Assembly (NCBI RefSeq): GCF_023242315.1
Contig: NZ_JALLIY010000013.1
Span: 62,001-126,000, forward strand
DNA from: Pseudomonas sp. MWU13-2105
GTDB taxonomy: Bacteria > Pseudomonadota > Gammaproteobacteria > Pseudomonadales > Pseudomonadaceae
DNA length: 64,000 nt
Direction of reading: 5' to 3'
Shown: piece by piece, positions 1-8,233 of the stretch
Layout: the number at the start of each line of letters is the position of its first letter
How positions within the stretch are numbered: position 1 is the first letter of the stretch
The notes under the pieces: model-generated
Seen by the model: the letters and a program-made list of their open reading frames with translations, nothing else
The model's database searches: none
What the model was told of the DNA's origin: nothing
Made by a program: the position numbers and the translations under genes

Positions 1-759
1 GCCCAGAGTACTGCCTTGCTGGCGTTCGATTCCCTGGAACAGGCGGTGACCTTCCTGTCCCACGCCCGTGCCGGTTTCGGTGCCGACCTGACCGCCTTCG
101 AGCTGATGTCCGCCGCCTGCCTGGCGTTGTTGCGCCAACAGTTTCCCGATGATCCGCAACCGTTCGCCCAGGCAACCCAAGCCTGGTTCGCGCTGTTGGA
201 ACTGTCCGACAACCATAGCGCCGAACATGCCCGGGAGTCCTTCGAACGGGTGCTGGGAGAGGCCTTTGAGCTGAACCTGGTGGCCGACGCGCTGATTGCC
301 GAAAGCCTGGCCCAGAGTGCCACGCTGTGGCAACTACGGGAAAACATGAGCGAAGCCCAGGCCCGTGAAGGGCGCAATATGAAGCACGATATCTCGCTGC
401 CGATCTCGCGGATCGCCGACTTTGTCCGCGAGACCGACGCCTTGCTGCAGGAGCATTTTCCCGGCGTGCGCAACCTGACCTTCGGCCACCTGGGCGACGG
501 CAACCTGCACTACAACGTCGCCGCGCCCCTCGGCCAGTCGGTCGAAGCGCATATGGCCCACTATGCGGCGCTCAGCGCCCTGGTGCATCGCAACACCCAC
601 GCCCACGGCGGTTCCATCAGCGCCGAACACGGCATCGGCCAACGCAAGCGCGCGTTACTGGCCGAGGTCAAGAGCCCGCTGGAGCTGGACCTGATGCGGC
701 GAATCAAACAGGCCCTCGATCCCCGCGGGTTGCTCAATCCAGGCAAGGTACTGCCATGA
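1..759 (+). CDS. FAD-linked oxidase, C-terminal part (D-lactate/D-2-hydroxyglutarate dehydrogenase type), 5' end outside window
   Basis: The reading frame is open from base 1, so the N-terminal FAD-binding half lies upstream of the window. What remains is the substrate/C-terminal domain of the GlcD-like FAD-linked oxidase family. Supporting motifs are GHLGDGNLHYN, SAEHGIGQRK (a conserved Glu-His pair) and the typical ending LDPRGLLNPGKVLP. These enzymes oxidise D-2-hydroxy acids and pass electrons to the respiratory chain or another acceptor. The stop overlaps the start of the aminotransferase by 4 bp (ATGA), so it is translationally coupled to the cluster that follows. The substrate cannot be read from this fragment; a hydroxy acid made from an amino or mercapto acid would fit the neighbours, but that is inference. 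Confidence 0.85.
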   Translation, partial: AQSTALLAFDSLEQAVTFLSHARAGFGADLTAFELMSAACLALLRQQFPDDPQPFAQATQAWFALLELSDNHSAEHARESFERVLGEAFELNLVADALIAESLAQSATLWQLRENMSEAQAREGRNMKHDISLPISRIADFVRETDALLQEHFPGVRNLTFGHLGDGNLHYNVAAPLGQSVEAHMAHYAALSALVHRNTHAHGGSISAEHGIGQRKRALLAEVKSPLELDLMRRIKQALDPRGLLNPGKVLP

Positions 760-1970
760 CTGTTCGACTGTCCAAACGGGTACAGAAGGTTTCATTGTCG
801 GCCAACGCGGCGGCCAAGTCCCGGGCCACGGCGTTGCGCGACGGTGGCCGCGACGTGCTTGACCTGACCACCGGCGAGCCGGATTTCGACACCCCGGCGC
901 ATATCAAGGAAGCGGCCTGTGCGGCCATTGCCGCCGGCGCGACCAAATACACCGCGACACCGGGCGTAGCGGCGTTGCGCGAGGCGGTACGGCGCAAACT
1001 CCAGCGGGAGAATCGCCTCGACTATGCCTTGCCACAGATCGTCATCGCCAATGGCGCGAAACAGATCATCTTCAATGCCTTTGCCGCGACCCTCGATGAG
1101 GGCGACGAAGTGCTGGTGCCGGTGCCGTACTGGCCGTCTTTCCCGGACAGTGTGCGGATCAATGGCGGCGAGCCGGTGTTTATCCAGTCGACCCTGGAGC
1201 AGGGCTGCAAGCTGACCCCGGCGCAACTGAACGGCCAGATCGGCGAGCGTACCCGCTGGCTGATCCTCAACAGTCCGGGCAACCCCAGCGGAGCGGTGTA
1301 CAGCGCCGATGAGCTGCGGGCGCTGGCCGAGGTGTTGCGCCGCCATCCCCAGGTGCTGGTGTTGCTTGATGAGTTGTACGAGCACATCCGCTTCGACGGC
1401 CAGGCGCCGCTGAATCTGCTCAATATCGCGCCGGATTTGCAGGAGCGCTGCCTGCTGGTGGGCGGTGTGTCCAAGACCTACGCCATGACCGGCTGGCGCA
1501 TCGGCTTCGGCGCCGGTCCCCAGGCGCTGACCGGCGCCATGAGCGTGGTCCAGTCGCAATCGGCCTCCGGTGCTTCGTCGGTGAGTCAGGCGGCGGCTTT
1601 GGCGGCCTATGAAGGTGGATTGGATTTTCTCAAACCGCAAGTGGCGGCCTATCGGGAGCGCCGTGACCTGCTGGTGGCCGCCTTGAGCGAAGTCGACGGG
1701 TTCGAGGTGCTGCAACCCGAGGGTGGCTTTTTCGTCTTCGTCCGTTGTGCCGGTCTGATCGGTCGCCTGCGCCCGGACGGCAAGGTCATCGGCAGCGACA
1801 ACGAGCTGGTGGATTATCTGCTGGAGGAGGGGGTCGCCGGAGTGGCGGGCAGTGCCTATGGCCTGTCGCCGTGGTTCCGTCTGTCGATTGCCACGGCCAC
1901 CGACAGCGTCCGTGCGGCCGGCCGCCGGATCGCCGCTGCCTGCGCGCGCCTGGGCGAGGGGCCGGCGTGA
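756..1970 (+). CDS. Class I/II PLP-dependent aminotransferase
   Basis: A 404-residue fold-type I aminotransferase of the aspartate aminotransferase superfamily. NSPGNPSG lies at about residues 172-179, the cofactor-binding segment LLDELYEH at about 203-210, and the Schiff-base lysine at K240 in SKTYAMTGWRIG. It should transfer the amino group between an amino acid and a 2-oxo acid in the cytoplasm. It overlaps the upstream oxidase by 4 bp and its stop overlaps the permease start by 1 bp, so it belongs to one transcription unit with an amino-acid-type ABC importer. The likely role is removal of the amino group from the imported compound. Exact substrate unknown. Confidence 0.88.
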   Translation: MTVRLSKRVQKVSLSANAAAKSRATALRDGGRDVLDLTTGEPDFDTPAHIKEAACAAIAAGATKYTATPGVAALREAVRRKLQRENRLDYALPQIVIANGAKQIIFNAFAATLDEGDEVLVPVPYWPSFPDSVRINGGEPVFIQSTLEQGCKLTPAQLNGQIGERTRWLILNSPGNPSGAVYSADELRALAEVLRRHPQVLVLLDELYEHIRFDGQAPLNLLNIAPDLQERCLLVGGVSKTYAMTGWRIGFGAGPQALTGAMSVVQSQSASGASSVSQAAALAAYEGGLDFLKPQVAAYRERRDLLVAALSEVDGFEVLQPEGGFFVFVRCAGLIGRLRPDGKVIGSDNELVDYLLEEGVAGVAGSAYGLSPWFRLSIATATDSVRAAGRRIAAACARLGEGPA

Positions 1971-2692
1971 TGGAAAGCCTTGTGCAATGGGCCGCCCACC
2001 TGGGGCTCAACTACCGCTTCCTGCTGGATGCCTACCAGCGCGGCAGCCTGATCGACGGGGCCTGGACCACGCTGCTGCTGTGCCTGCTGAGCATCATCGG
2101 CAGCCTGCTGGCGGGGATCGCCCTGGCGGCGATGCTGACCAGCGAACGCAAGGCGCTCTCACGCCCGGCGCGGGTGTTCGTCGAGGTCACGCGCAATACG
2201 CCGACCCTGGTCCAGCTCTACTGCGCCTTCCTGGTGCTGAACATGCTGCTGACCCAGGCGGTGGGCGCGGCCAACCCGCTGACGCCGTTTGCCTGGGTGG
2301 TGATCGTGATTTCCCTGCACAAGGGCGCCTTTCATGCCGAGGCCCTGCGCGCCGGGATCGAGGCGGTTCCGGCGGTGACCCTGGAAGCGGCCAGTTCCCT
2401 GGCCTTCAGCCGCCGCCAGTTGCTGTGGAACGTGCAACTGCCGCTGGCCCTGCGCTTCGCCCTGCCATCGCTGGTGAACAACCTGATCGACCTGGTGAAG
2501 ATGACCGCCGTGGCCTCGGCCATTGCCGTCGGTGATATCACCTACGCCTCGATCATGATCTGGACCCAGAGCGACAATGTGCTCGAATTGATGATCCTGA
2601 TGCTGAGCTTTTTTGGGGTTTTGAGTTTCATCGTCAACTGTGTGGGCCGGGCGTTGGAAGCGCGGTTGAGGATGCCCGGCTATGGTCATTGA
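1970..2692 (+). CDS. ABC transporter permease, polar amino acid (HisM/GltJ) type
   Basis: A 240-residue inner-membrane permease. The ATG at 1970 (MESLVQWAAHLG) was chosen over an earlier in-frame start at 1745, because that extension would lie inside the aminotransferase and the ATG overlaps its stop (TGATGG). The family features are RNTPTLVQLYC near residue 70 and the EAA loop EAASSLAFSRRQLLWNVQLP, which contacts the ATPase. Several hydrophobic segments are visible. It pairs with the next permease as a heterodimer, the usual arrangement in the polar amino acid uptake family. Confidence 0.9.
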   Translation: MESLVQWAAHLGLNYRFLLDAYQRGSLIDGAWTTLLLCLLSIIGSLLAGIALAAMLTSERKALSRPARVFVEVTRNTPTLVQLYCAFLVLNMLLTQAVGAANPLTPFAWVVIVISLHKGAFHAEALRAGIEAVPAVTLEAASSLAFSRRQLLWNVQLPLALRFALPSLVNNLIDLVKMTAVASAIAVGDITYASIMIWTQSDNVLELMILMLSFFGVLSFIVNCVGRALEARLRMPGYGH

Positions 2693-3356
2693 AGCCTTGT
2701 GGCAATGGTCGCCGGCACTGGCGGTGGGCTTTGCGCAGAACATCCTGATCAGCCTGCTGGCGATTGCCATCGGCTCGTTGCTGGGCTTGCTGGTCGGGGC
2801 GCTGGGGGTGTCGCCGCTGCGGATCCTGCGCCTGCCGGCACGGTTGTGGGTGCAGCTGTTTCGCAACGCGCCCTGGCTGGTGCTGATCTACTTCAGCACC
2901 TACGTGTTCCCGTTCGAGATCCATGTCGGCAGCTACTACCTGCCGTTTCCCGACTGGCTGAAAGTCACCGTCGGCCTGGCATTGCCGGCCAGCGCCAACG
3001 TCGCGGAGATTTTTCGCGGAGCCATCGGCTCGATCCCCGGTACCCAATGGGAGGCCGCGCGCTCCCTGGCCTTCAGTCGTGGCCAGTTGTTTCGCGAGAT
3101 CATCCTGCCGCAGTGCTTCAAACGCATGCTGCCACCTTGGATGAACCTCTACGCGGTGATCACCATGGGCACGGCGCTGGCGTCGCTGGTGGGCGTGCAT
3201 GACCTGATCGACACCGCGCAGATCGCCAGCAACACCGTCAACCGCAGTGCTTTCACCGTGCTGATCTATTTCAGCGTGCTGGCCTTGTTCTTTGTCTACT
3301 GCTATCCGATTTCCCGTCTGACCCAACGCCTGGAGCGCCGCTATGCCTTCTACTGA
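2682..3356 (+). CDS. ABC transporter permease, polar amino acid type (second subunit)
   Basis: A 224-residue membrane protein that overlaps the previous permease by 11 bp. It shares the same layout: RNAPWLVLIYF in the first half and the EAA loop WEAARSLAFSRGQLFREIIL near residues 122-141, where the ATP-binding subunit docks. It should form the membrane channel with its neighbour. The next gene starts 14 bp before its end. No periplasmic binding protein is found in the cluster within this window; it may lie upstream of position 1. Confidence 0.9.
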   Translation: MVIEALWQWSPALAVGFAQNILISLLAIAIGSLLGLLVGALGVSPLRILRLPARLWVQLFRNAPWLVLIYFSTYVFPFEIHVGSYYLPFPDWLKVTVGLALPASANVAEIFRGAIGSIPGTQWEAARSLAFSRGQLFREIILPQCFKRMLPPWMNLYAVITMGTALASLVGVHDLIDTAQIASNTVNRSAFTVLIYFSVLALFFVYCYPISRLTQRLERRYAFY

Positions 3357-4164
3357 ACCCCTCGTCAGCCTGCGCGACCTGCACTTGTCGTTCGCTGCCA
3401 ACGCGGTGCTCAAGGGCATTGACCTCGATGTGCAGCGCGGCCAGGCGGTGTCCATCATCGGGCCCTCGGGCTCGGGCAAATCGACGATCCTGCGCTGCAT
3501 CACCGGGCTGCTCAAACCCCAGCGCGGCACGATTCGCGTCGGTGCCACCGAGGTACACCGACTGCAGCGCGAGGCTGAGCTGATCGAGTTGCGCAAGCGG
3601 GTCGGTTTCGTCTTCCAGCAATACAACCTGTTCCCGCACCTGTCGGTGCTGGACAACCTGCTGATCGCCCCGTGCAAGGTGCTCGGGCGCAGCCACGTGG
3701 ATGCCGAGCAGGAGGCCCGGCAGTTGCTCGCCAAGGTGCGGATGGAGCACAAGGCCGATGCATTTCCCGGGCAACTGTCCGGCGGTCAGCAACAGCGGGT
3801 GGCGATTGCCCGTGCGCTGGCGATGCGTCCGGAACTGATCCTGTTCGATGAAGTGACCTCGGCCCTCGACCCGGAAACCGTCGGCGAAGTGCTGACGGTG
3901 ATTCGCGAGCTGACCGAAGAGGGCATGACCTGCGTGCTGGTGACCCATGAAATGCGCTTTGCCGAGGAAATCAGCGACCTGGTGTATTTCACCGAAAACG
4001 GCCTGATCGTCGAATCCGGCAGCGCCCACCAGGTGTTCCAGCAGCCGCAAAACGAACGCACCCGCGAATTCCTCCGGCATGCCCTGGGCGATGTCGGCCG
4101 TCGCCACCTGCACCCCGACCCGTATCTGCTGAGCAATATCAGCCGCTACAGCCTGTCCGTCTGA
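3343..4164 (+). CDS. ABC transporter ATP-binding protein, polar amino acid (GlnQ/HisP) type
   Basis: A 273-residue ATPase with Walker A GPSGSGKST (residues 40-48), the Q-loop FVFQQYNLFPHL, the signature LSGGQQQRVAIARALA, Walker B LILFDEVTSALDPE and the switch histidine in LVTHEM. It powers the two permeases encoded just before it. The protein carries about 25 residues after the usual end of this family (RRHLHPDPYLLSNIS...). The ATG at 3343 overlaps the permease by 14 bp. The downstream gene starts 29 bp later with a GGAG ribosome site, so it is probably co-transcribed. Confidence 0.93.
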   Translation: MPSTEPLVSLRDLHLSFAANAVLKGIDLDVQRGQAVSIIGPSGSGKSTILRCITGLLKPQRGTIRVGATEVHRLQREAELIELRKRVGFVFQQYNLFPHLSVLDNLLIAPCKVLGRSHVDAEQEARQLLAKVRMEHKADAFPGQLSGGQQQRVAIARALAMRPELILFDEVTSALDPETVGEVLTVIRELTEEGMTCVLVTHEMRFAEEISDLVYFTENGLIVESGSAHQVFQQPQNERTREFLRHALGDVGRRHLHPDPYLLSNISRYSLSV

Positions 4165-4193
4165 CCCTGATCCACCTGATAAGGAGCCTGTCC

Positions 4194-4793
4194 ATGAGCA
4201 CCACCGAACGCGCCAACGTGATCGAATCTTTCCTGCTGAAGATCCGCGCCATCCACCAGCGCGGCGTCGACCGCGCCGCTTTGCAAGAGATTGTCGCTCT
4301 GTTGGAAGCCCTCGCCGAGCGCCGTGACCTGTTCAATTTCGAAGCTTTTCCGGCACCGCTGGCGGGTGAGGGCAATACCGCCTTCCGCTATCGCCTGAAC
4401 GATGATGGCGAAACCCCGACCCTGTATCTCAACTCGCTGCTGCCGGGCAAGAACACCATCGCCCACAACCATGAAACCTGGGCGGTGATCAGCGCCGTCG
4501 AAGGCCAGGAGCTGAACCGCGTCTATGCCCGCGCTGACGACGGCAGCGACCCGCGGCGTGCCGAGCTCAAGCTTGAGCGTGAAGTGGTGGTGCAGCCCGG
4601 CACCTCCATCGCGTTCCTGGGGGAAGACCTGCACAGCATCCGCGTCGATGGCGAGCAGGCGACCCTGCATTTCCATCTATACGGGCGCCCGCTGGAATCG
4701 CTCAACGGCCGCTATGGCGTGCAGGACGACGGCAGCATCCTCAACTACAACGCTTCGCAGATGGCGCCTTCGATCAAGGCCTACGCCGCATGA
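4194..4793 (+). CDS. Cysteine dioxygenase-type thiol dioxygenase (3-mercaptopropionate dioxygenase-like cupin)
   Basis: A 199-residue single-domain cupin of the bacterial cysteine dioxygenase family. The three iron-binding histidines can be placed at H91 and H93 (HNHETWAV) and H147 (EDLHSIRV), followed by LHFHLYGRPL. Family members add O2 to a thiol to give a sulfinate; the bacterial enzymes of this length often act on 3-mercaptopropionate, cysteine or related thiols. It sits between an amino-acid-type importer and a glutathione transferase and rhodanese-lyase fusion, so oxidation of a sulfur compound brought in by the importer is the natural reading. Which thiol is used cannot be decided from sequence alone. 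Confidence 0.82.
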   Translation: MSTTERANVIESFLLKIRAIHQRGVDRAALQEIVALLEALAERRDLFNFEAFPAPLAGEGNTAFRYRLNDDGETPTLYLNSLLPGKNTIAHNHETWAVISAVEGQELNRVYARADDGSDPRRAELKLEREVVVQPGTSIAFLGEDLHSIRVDGEQATLHFHLYGRPLESLNGRYGVQDDGSILNYNASQMAPSIKAYAA

Positions 4794-5446
4794 TCGACCT
4801 CCACTACTGGCCGACGGCCAATGGCTTGAAAGTCGGGATCCTGATCGAGGAACTGGGTTTGGAGTATCGCCTGCTGCCGGTGAACATTCGCCAGGGCCGG
4901 CAGCGTGAGGCGGCGTTCCAGCAGATCAGCGCCAACGGCCGGATTCCGGCGATTGTCGACCACCAGCCGGTCGATAATGGCGAGCCGCTGAGCCTGTTCG
5001 AGTCCGGCGCGATTCTCAACTACCTGGCCGACAAGAGCGGGCAGTTCCTGCCGCCGGTCGGCAGTCGCGAGCGGCGGCGGGTACAGGAGTGGCTATTCTG
5101 GCAGGTGGGGCATATCACACCGTACCTGAGCCAGTGGCAACTGTTCCGGGAAAAGGCCCCGGAGCCGATTCCCTTTGCCCTCGACCTGCTGCAAGGCGAA
5201 GCCACCCGGCTCTATGAAGTACTGGAGCGACGCCTGGCCCTGCAGGACTTTGTCGCGGGTCAATACAGTATTGCCGACATGGCGATCTTCCCCTGGATCC
5301 AGCCCGCCCGGCAGGGCTTCGACCTCGGCGACTACCCGGCGATCAACGGCTGGCGCGAACGCATCAAGGCACGTCCGGCGGTGCAGCGCGCCTACGCCAG
5401 GGGCCGTGAACTGGCCGCGGACGAGCGCTCGCTGGTGCTGGAATGA
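4790..5446 (+). CDS. Glutathione S-transferase family protein (YfcG/Nu-class-like)
   Basis: A 218-residue two-domain glutathione transferase. The thioredoxin-like N-terminal domain contains TANGLKVGILIEELGLEY, the cis-proline segment NGRIPAIVDH and FESGAILNYLADK (glutathione gamma-Glu contact). The alpha-helical C-terminal domain contains YSIADMAIFPWI. The TANG-type start resembles the YfcG/YghU group, which has disulfide-bond reductase activity rather than classic conjugation. It overlaps both neighbours by 4 bp and so is part of the organosulfur cluster, perhaps handling glutathione mixed disulfides or conjugates (inference). Confidence 0.85.
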   Translation: MIDLHYWPTANGLKVGILIEELGLEYRLLPVNIRQGRQREAAFQQISANGRIPAIVDHQPVDNGEPLSLFESGAILNYLADKSGQFLPPVGSRERRRVQEWLFWQVGHITPYLSQWQLFREKAPEPIPFALDLLQGEATRLYEVLERRLALQDFVAGQYSIADMAIFPWIQPARQGFDLGDYPAINGWRERIKARPAVQRAYARGRELAADERSLVLE

Positions 5447-8217
5447 CCTCTTCACTGGAAAGCGGGGTTTCTGTGAGCAAAACCATTACACCGGCACAGT
5501 TGCAGCAGTGGCTGTTCGACGGGCGGGAAATTGCCCTGTTCGATGTGCGCGAGCATGGCCAGTACGGCGAGGCGCATCTGTTTCACGGGGTGCACTTGCC
5601 CTATAGCCGCCTGGAATTGGAAGTCCGCCGCTTGGCCCCCGAACCGCGGGTGCGGCTGGTGATCTACGACCAGGATGGCGGCGAACTGGCCGCTCGTGCC
5701 GCGCAACGCTTGCAAGCATTGGGTTATGAGCAGGTGCATAGCCTGCAGGGCGGCGCCGACGGTTGGCAGGCCGCGGGCCTGCAGTTGTTCGCCGGGGTGC
5801 ATGTGCCGTCCAAGGCCTTTGGCGAGTTGGTCGAAGAAGCCTGCCATACTCCACATATCAGCGCGACCGAACTGGCCGACTGGCAGGCCCGGGGCAAACC
5901 CCTGGTGTTGCTGGACGGTCGACCGTTCGATGAATACCGCAAGATGACCATTCCGGGCTCGGTCTGCTGTCCGAACGGCGAGCTGGGTTATCGCCTGCAC
6001 GATCTGGTGGCGGATCCATCGACGCCGATCGTGATCAACTGCGCCGGACGCACCCGCAGCATCATCGGGGCCCAGACGCTGATCAACCTCGGGGTGAGGA
6101 ACCCGGTCTATGCTCTGGAAAACGGTACCCAGGGTTGGTTCCTGGCGGACTTGCAGCTGGAGCATGGCAGTACCCGGCGCTATAGCGATGCGGCGCCGCC
6201 GGCCGGAATCGAGCAGCAGCGCGAGGCTGCCCGCGTGCTGGCCCGGCGTGCCGAGGTGCCGACGGTCACGGCGGCGCAGGTCACGGCCTGGGCGCAAGCG
6301 GGCGAGGGCAGTCTGTTTCTCTGCGATGTGCGCAGCGCCGAAGAGTTTGGCCTCGGCAGCCTGCCGAGCGCGCAACATACGCCAGGCGGCCAGTTGATCC
6401 AGGCCACCGACCTGTATATCGGTGTGCGCCAGGCGCGGCTGGTGCTGTTCGACGACGATGGCGTGCGTGCCCCGGTCGTTGCCAGCTGGCTGCGCCAGTT
6501 GGGGCACGATGCCCGGGTACTGGAAGACGGACTGTACAGCGGTTTGCGCTTGCCGGTGACGGCAGCCTTGGCGTTGCCCGAGTTGCCCGTGCTTGAGGCG
6601 CGGGATTTGTCCCGCGAGCTGGCGGACGGCGCGGTGGTGCTGATCGATCTGCGTCCGAGCATGGCCTTCCGCAAAGCCCATCTGGCCGGTTCGCGCTGGT
6701 CGATCCGCTCGTTGCTGGCCGCTGAAGTGGCCAATGAAGAACGACCTCTGGTTTTACTGGCGGACGATATCGCCGTGGCGCAGCTGGCGGCCCTGGAGTT
6801 GCCCGAGGCCCAGCGCGCGAGGCTGCGGTTTTTCCGCGCGGACCTGTCGGTTTGGACCGCGGCCGGGCTGACGCTGAGCAATGACTCGTCGGCGTTGCCG
6901 GACGAGCGTTGCATCGACTTCCTGTTTTTCACCCACGACCGCCATTCCGGCAACAAGGCCGCGGCCCGCCAGTACCTGGCCTGGGAAACCGGCCTGCTGG
7001 GGCAGATGACGTCGGCGGAGATCGCCAGCCTGAAACCACTGGCGCCCGCCGAGGCGCCAGAGGATGTGCGGACCCGGCTGGTTCATGCCGCGCGTACCGT
7101 CAAGGGCAGTGGCCCGCGTCCGGTGAACGTACCGGTCACCCGCTTGAGCACGGTGCTGTTCGACAGCCTGGCGGATATGCGTGACGCCCGTCGTCGCCGC
7201 GACAGCGAACGGGTCCTGAGCTATGGCGCCCGGGGCAATCCGACGGCCTTTGCCCTCGAAGACCTGGTGACGGAACTGGAAGGCGGCCATCGCACGCGGC
7301 TGTTCGGTACCGGGCTGGCGGCGGTGGCGCAGACCTTCCTGGCCTATCTGCGTCCGGGCGATCATGTGCTGATTACCGATGGTGTCTACTTCCCGGTGCG
7401 GCGCCTGGCCAAGGAGTTCCTCGCGCCCTTTGGCATCGAGGTCGGCTATTTCCCGGCGGACGGGCGGGATATTGAATCGCGTTTGCAGGCCAATACCCGG
7501 ATGGTCTACTGCGAGTCGCCGAGCTCCTTGCTCTACGAGCTGAACGACCTGCCGGCGATTGCCGCCCTGTGCAAGCCGCGGGGTATCCTGCTGGCGGTCG
7601 ATAACACTTGGGGGTCGGGCTACCAGTACCGGCCGTTGGTCCTGGGGGCGGATATCTCGATCATGGCCCTGACCAAGTACCTGTGCGGTCACAGCGATGT
7701 GGTGATGGGCAGTGTCTGTAGCACCGAGGCCGCCTGGCCGGCTTTGGCGCGGATGAGCGACAGCTTTGGCAACACGGTGAGCCCGGACGATGCCTATCTG
7801 GTGCTGCGCGGTGCGCGGACCCTGGCGGCGCGGCTGGAGGTGCATCAGCGTCAGGGGCTGGAAGTCGCCCGTTGGTTGCAGGCACAGCCACAAGTGCGGC
7901 GGGTGTTTCATCCGGCCTTGTCCAGTCATCCGGACCACGCGTTGTGGGTGCGGGATTTCACTGGCAGCAACGGGCTGTTGTCGTTCGAGTTCGCCGAGGC
8001 CGATCCAGGGCAGCTGGAGCGCTTTATCGGGGCGTTGCAGTTGTTCGGGCTGGGGGCTTCGTGGGGCGGTTATGAAAGCCTGGTGACGGTGGCGGATGTG
8101 AGCGACCGGCAGTTTGCCGGGCCGACGTTGCACCCGGTGATCCGGCTGCATATCGGTCTGGAGGCAGTGGCTTCGTTGATCGAAGATTTGCAGCGTGGCT
8201 TTGCCGCCCTGGTGTAA
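5443..8217 (+). CDS. Fusion of four rhodanese-like domains with a cystathionine beta-lyase (Cys/Met metabolism PLP enzyme)
   Basis: A 924-residue fusion. Residues about 14-480 hold four rhodanese-like repeats; only the second has a catalytic-type cysteine (C200 in NCAGRTRS). The equivalent loops read DQDGGELA, DDDGVRAP and DDIAVAQ in repeats 1, 3 and 4. Residues about 535-920 form a trans-sulfuration enzyme, with SYGARGNPTAFALE, the PLP aspartate region VDNTWGSGY (D720) and the PLP lysine K745 in MALTKYLCGHSDVVMG. The lyase half would release sulfur from a cystathionine- or cysteine-type thioether; the rhodanese half could carry or pass on the sulfur. The ATG at 5443 overlaps the upstream stop; a GTG at 5473 is an alternative start. 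Confidence 0.85.
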   Translation: MTSSLESGVSVSKTITPAQLQQWLFDGREIALFDVREHGQYGEAHLFHGVHLPYSRLELEVRRLAPEPRVRLVIYDQDGGELAARAAQRLQALGYEQVHSLQGGADGWQAAGLQLFAGVHVPSKAFGELVEEACHTPHISATELADWQARGKPLVLLDGRPFDEYRKMTIPGSVCCPNGELGYRLHDLVADPSTPIVINCAGRTRSIIGAQTLINLGVRNPVYALENGTQGWFLADLQLEHGSTRRYSDAAPPAGIEQQREAARVLARRAEVPTVTAAQVTAWAQAGEGSLFLCDVRSAEEFGLGSLPSAQHTPGGQLIQATDLYIGVRQARLVLFDDDGVRAPVVASWLRQLGHDARVLEDGLYSGLRLPVTAALALPELPVLEARDLSRELADGAVVLIDLRPSMAFRKAHLAGSRWSIRSLLAAEVANEERPLVLLADDIAVAQLAALELPEAQRARLRFFRADLSVWTAAGLTLSNDSSALPDERCIDFLFFTHDRHSGNKAAARQYLAWETGLLGQMTSAEIASLKPLAPAEAPEDVRTRLVHAARTVKGSGPRPVNVPVTRLSTVLFDSLADMRDARRRRDSERVLSYGARGNPTAFALEDLVTELEGGHRTRLFGTGLAAVAQTFLAYLRPGDHVLITDGVYFPVRRLAKEFLAPFGIEVGYFPADGRDIESRLQANTRMVYCESPSSLLYELNDLPAIAALCKPRGILLAVDNTWGSGYQYRPLVLGADISIMALTKYLCGHSDVVMGSVCSTEAAWPALARMSDSFGNTVSPDDAYLVLRGARTLAARLEVHQRQGLEVARWLQAQPQVRRVFHPALSSHPDHALWVRDFTGSNGLLSFEFAEADPGQLERFIGALQLFGLGASWGGYESLVTVADVSDRQFAGPTLHPVIRLHIGLEAVASLIEDLQRGFAALV

Positions 8218-8233
8218 CCTGCCGACCACGGCT

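Noticed and set aside
1745..1969. 75-codon N-terminal extension of the first permease
   Set aside because: It lies within the aminotransferase gene in another frame and does not look like a membrane or signal segment; the ATG at 1970 overlaps the upstream stop as in coupled genes.
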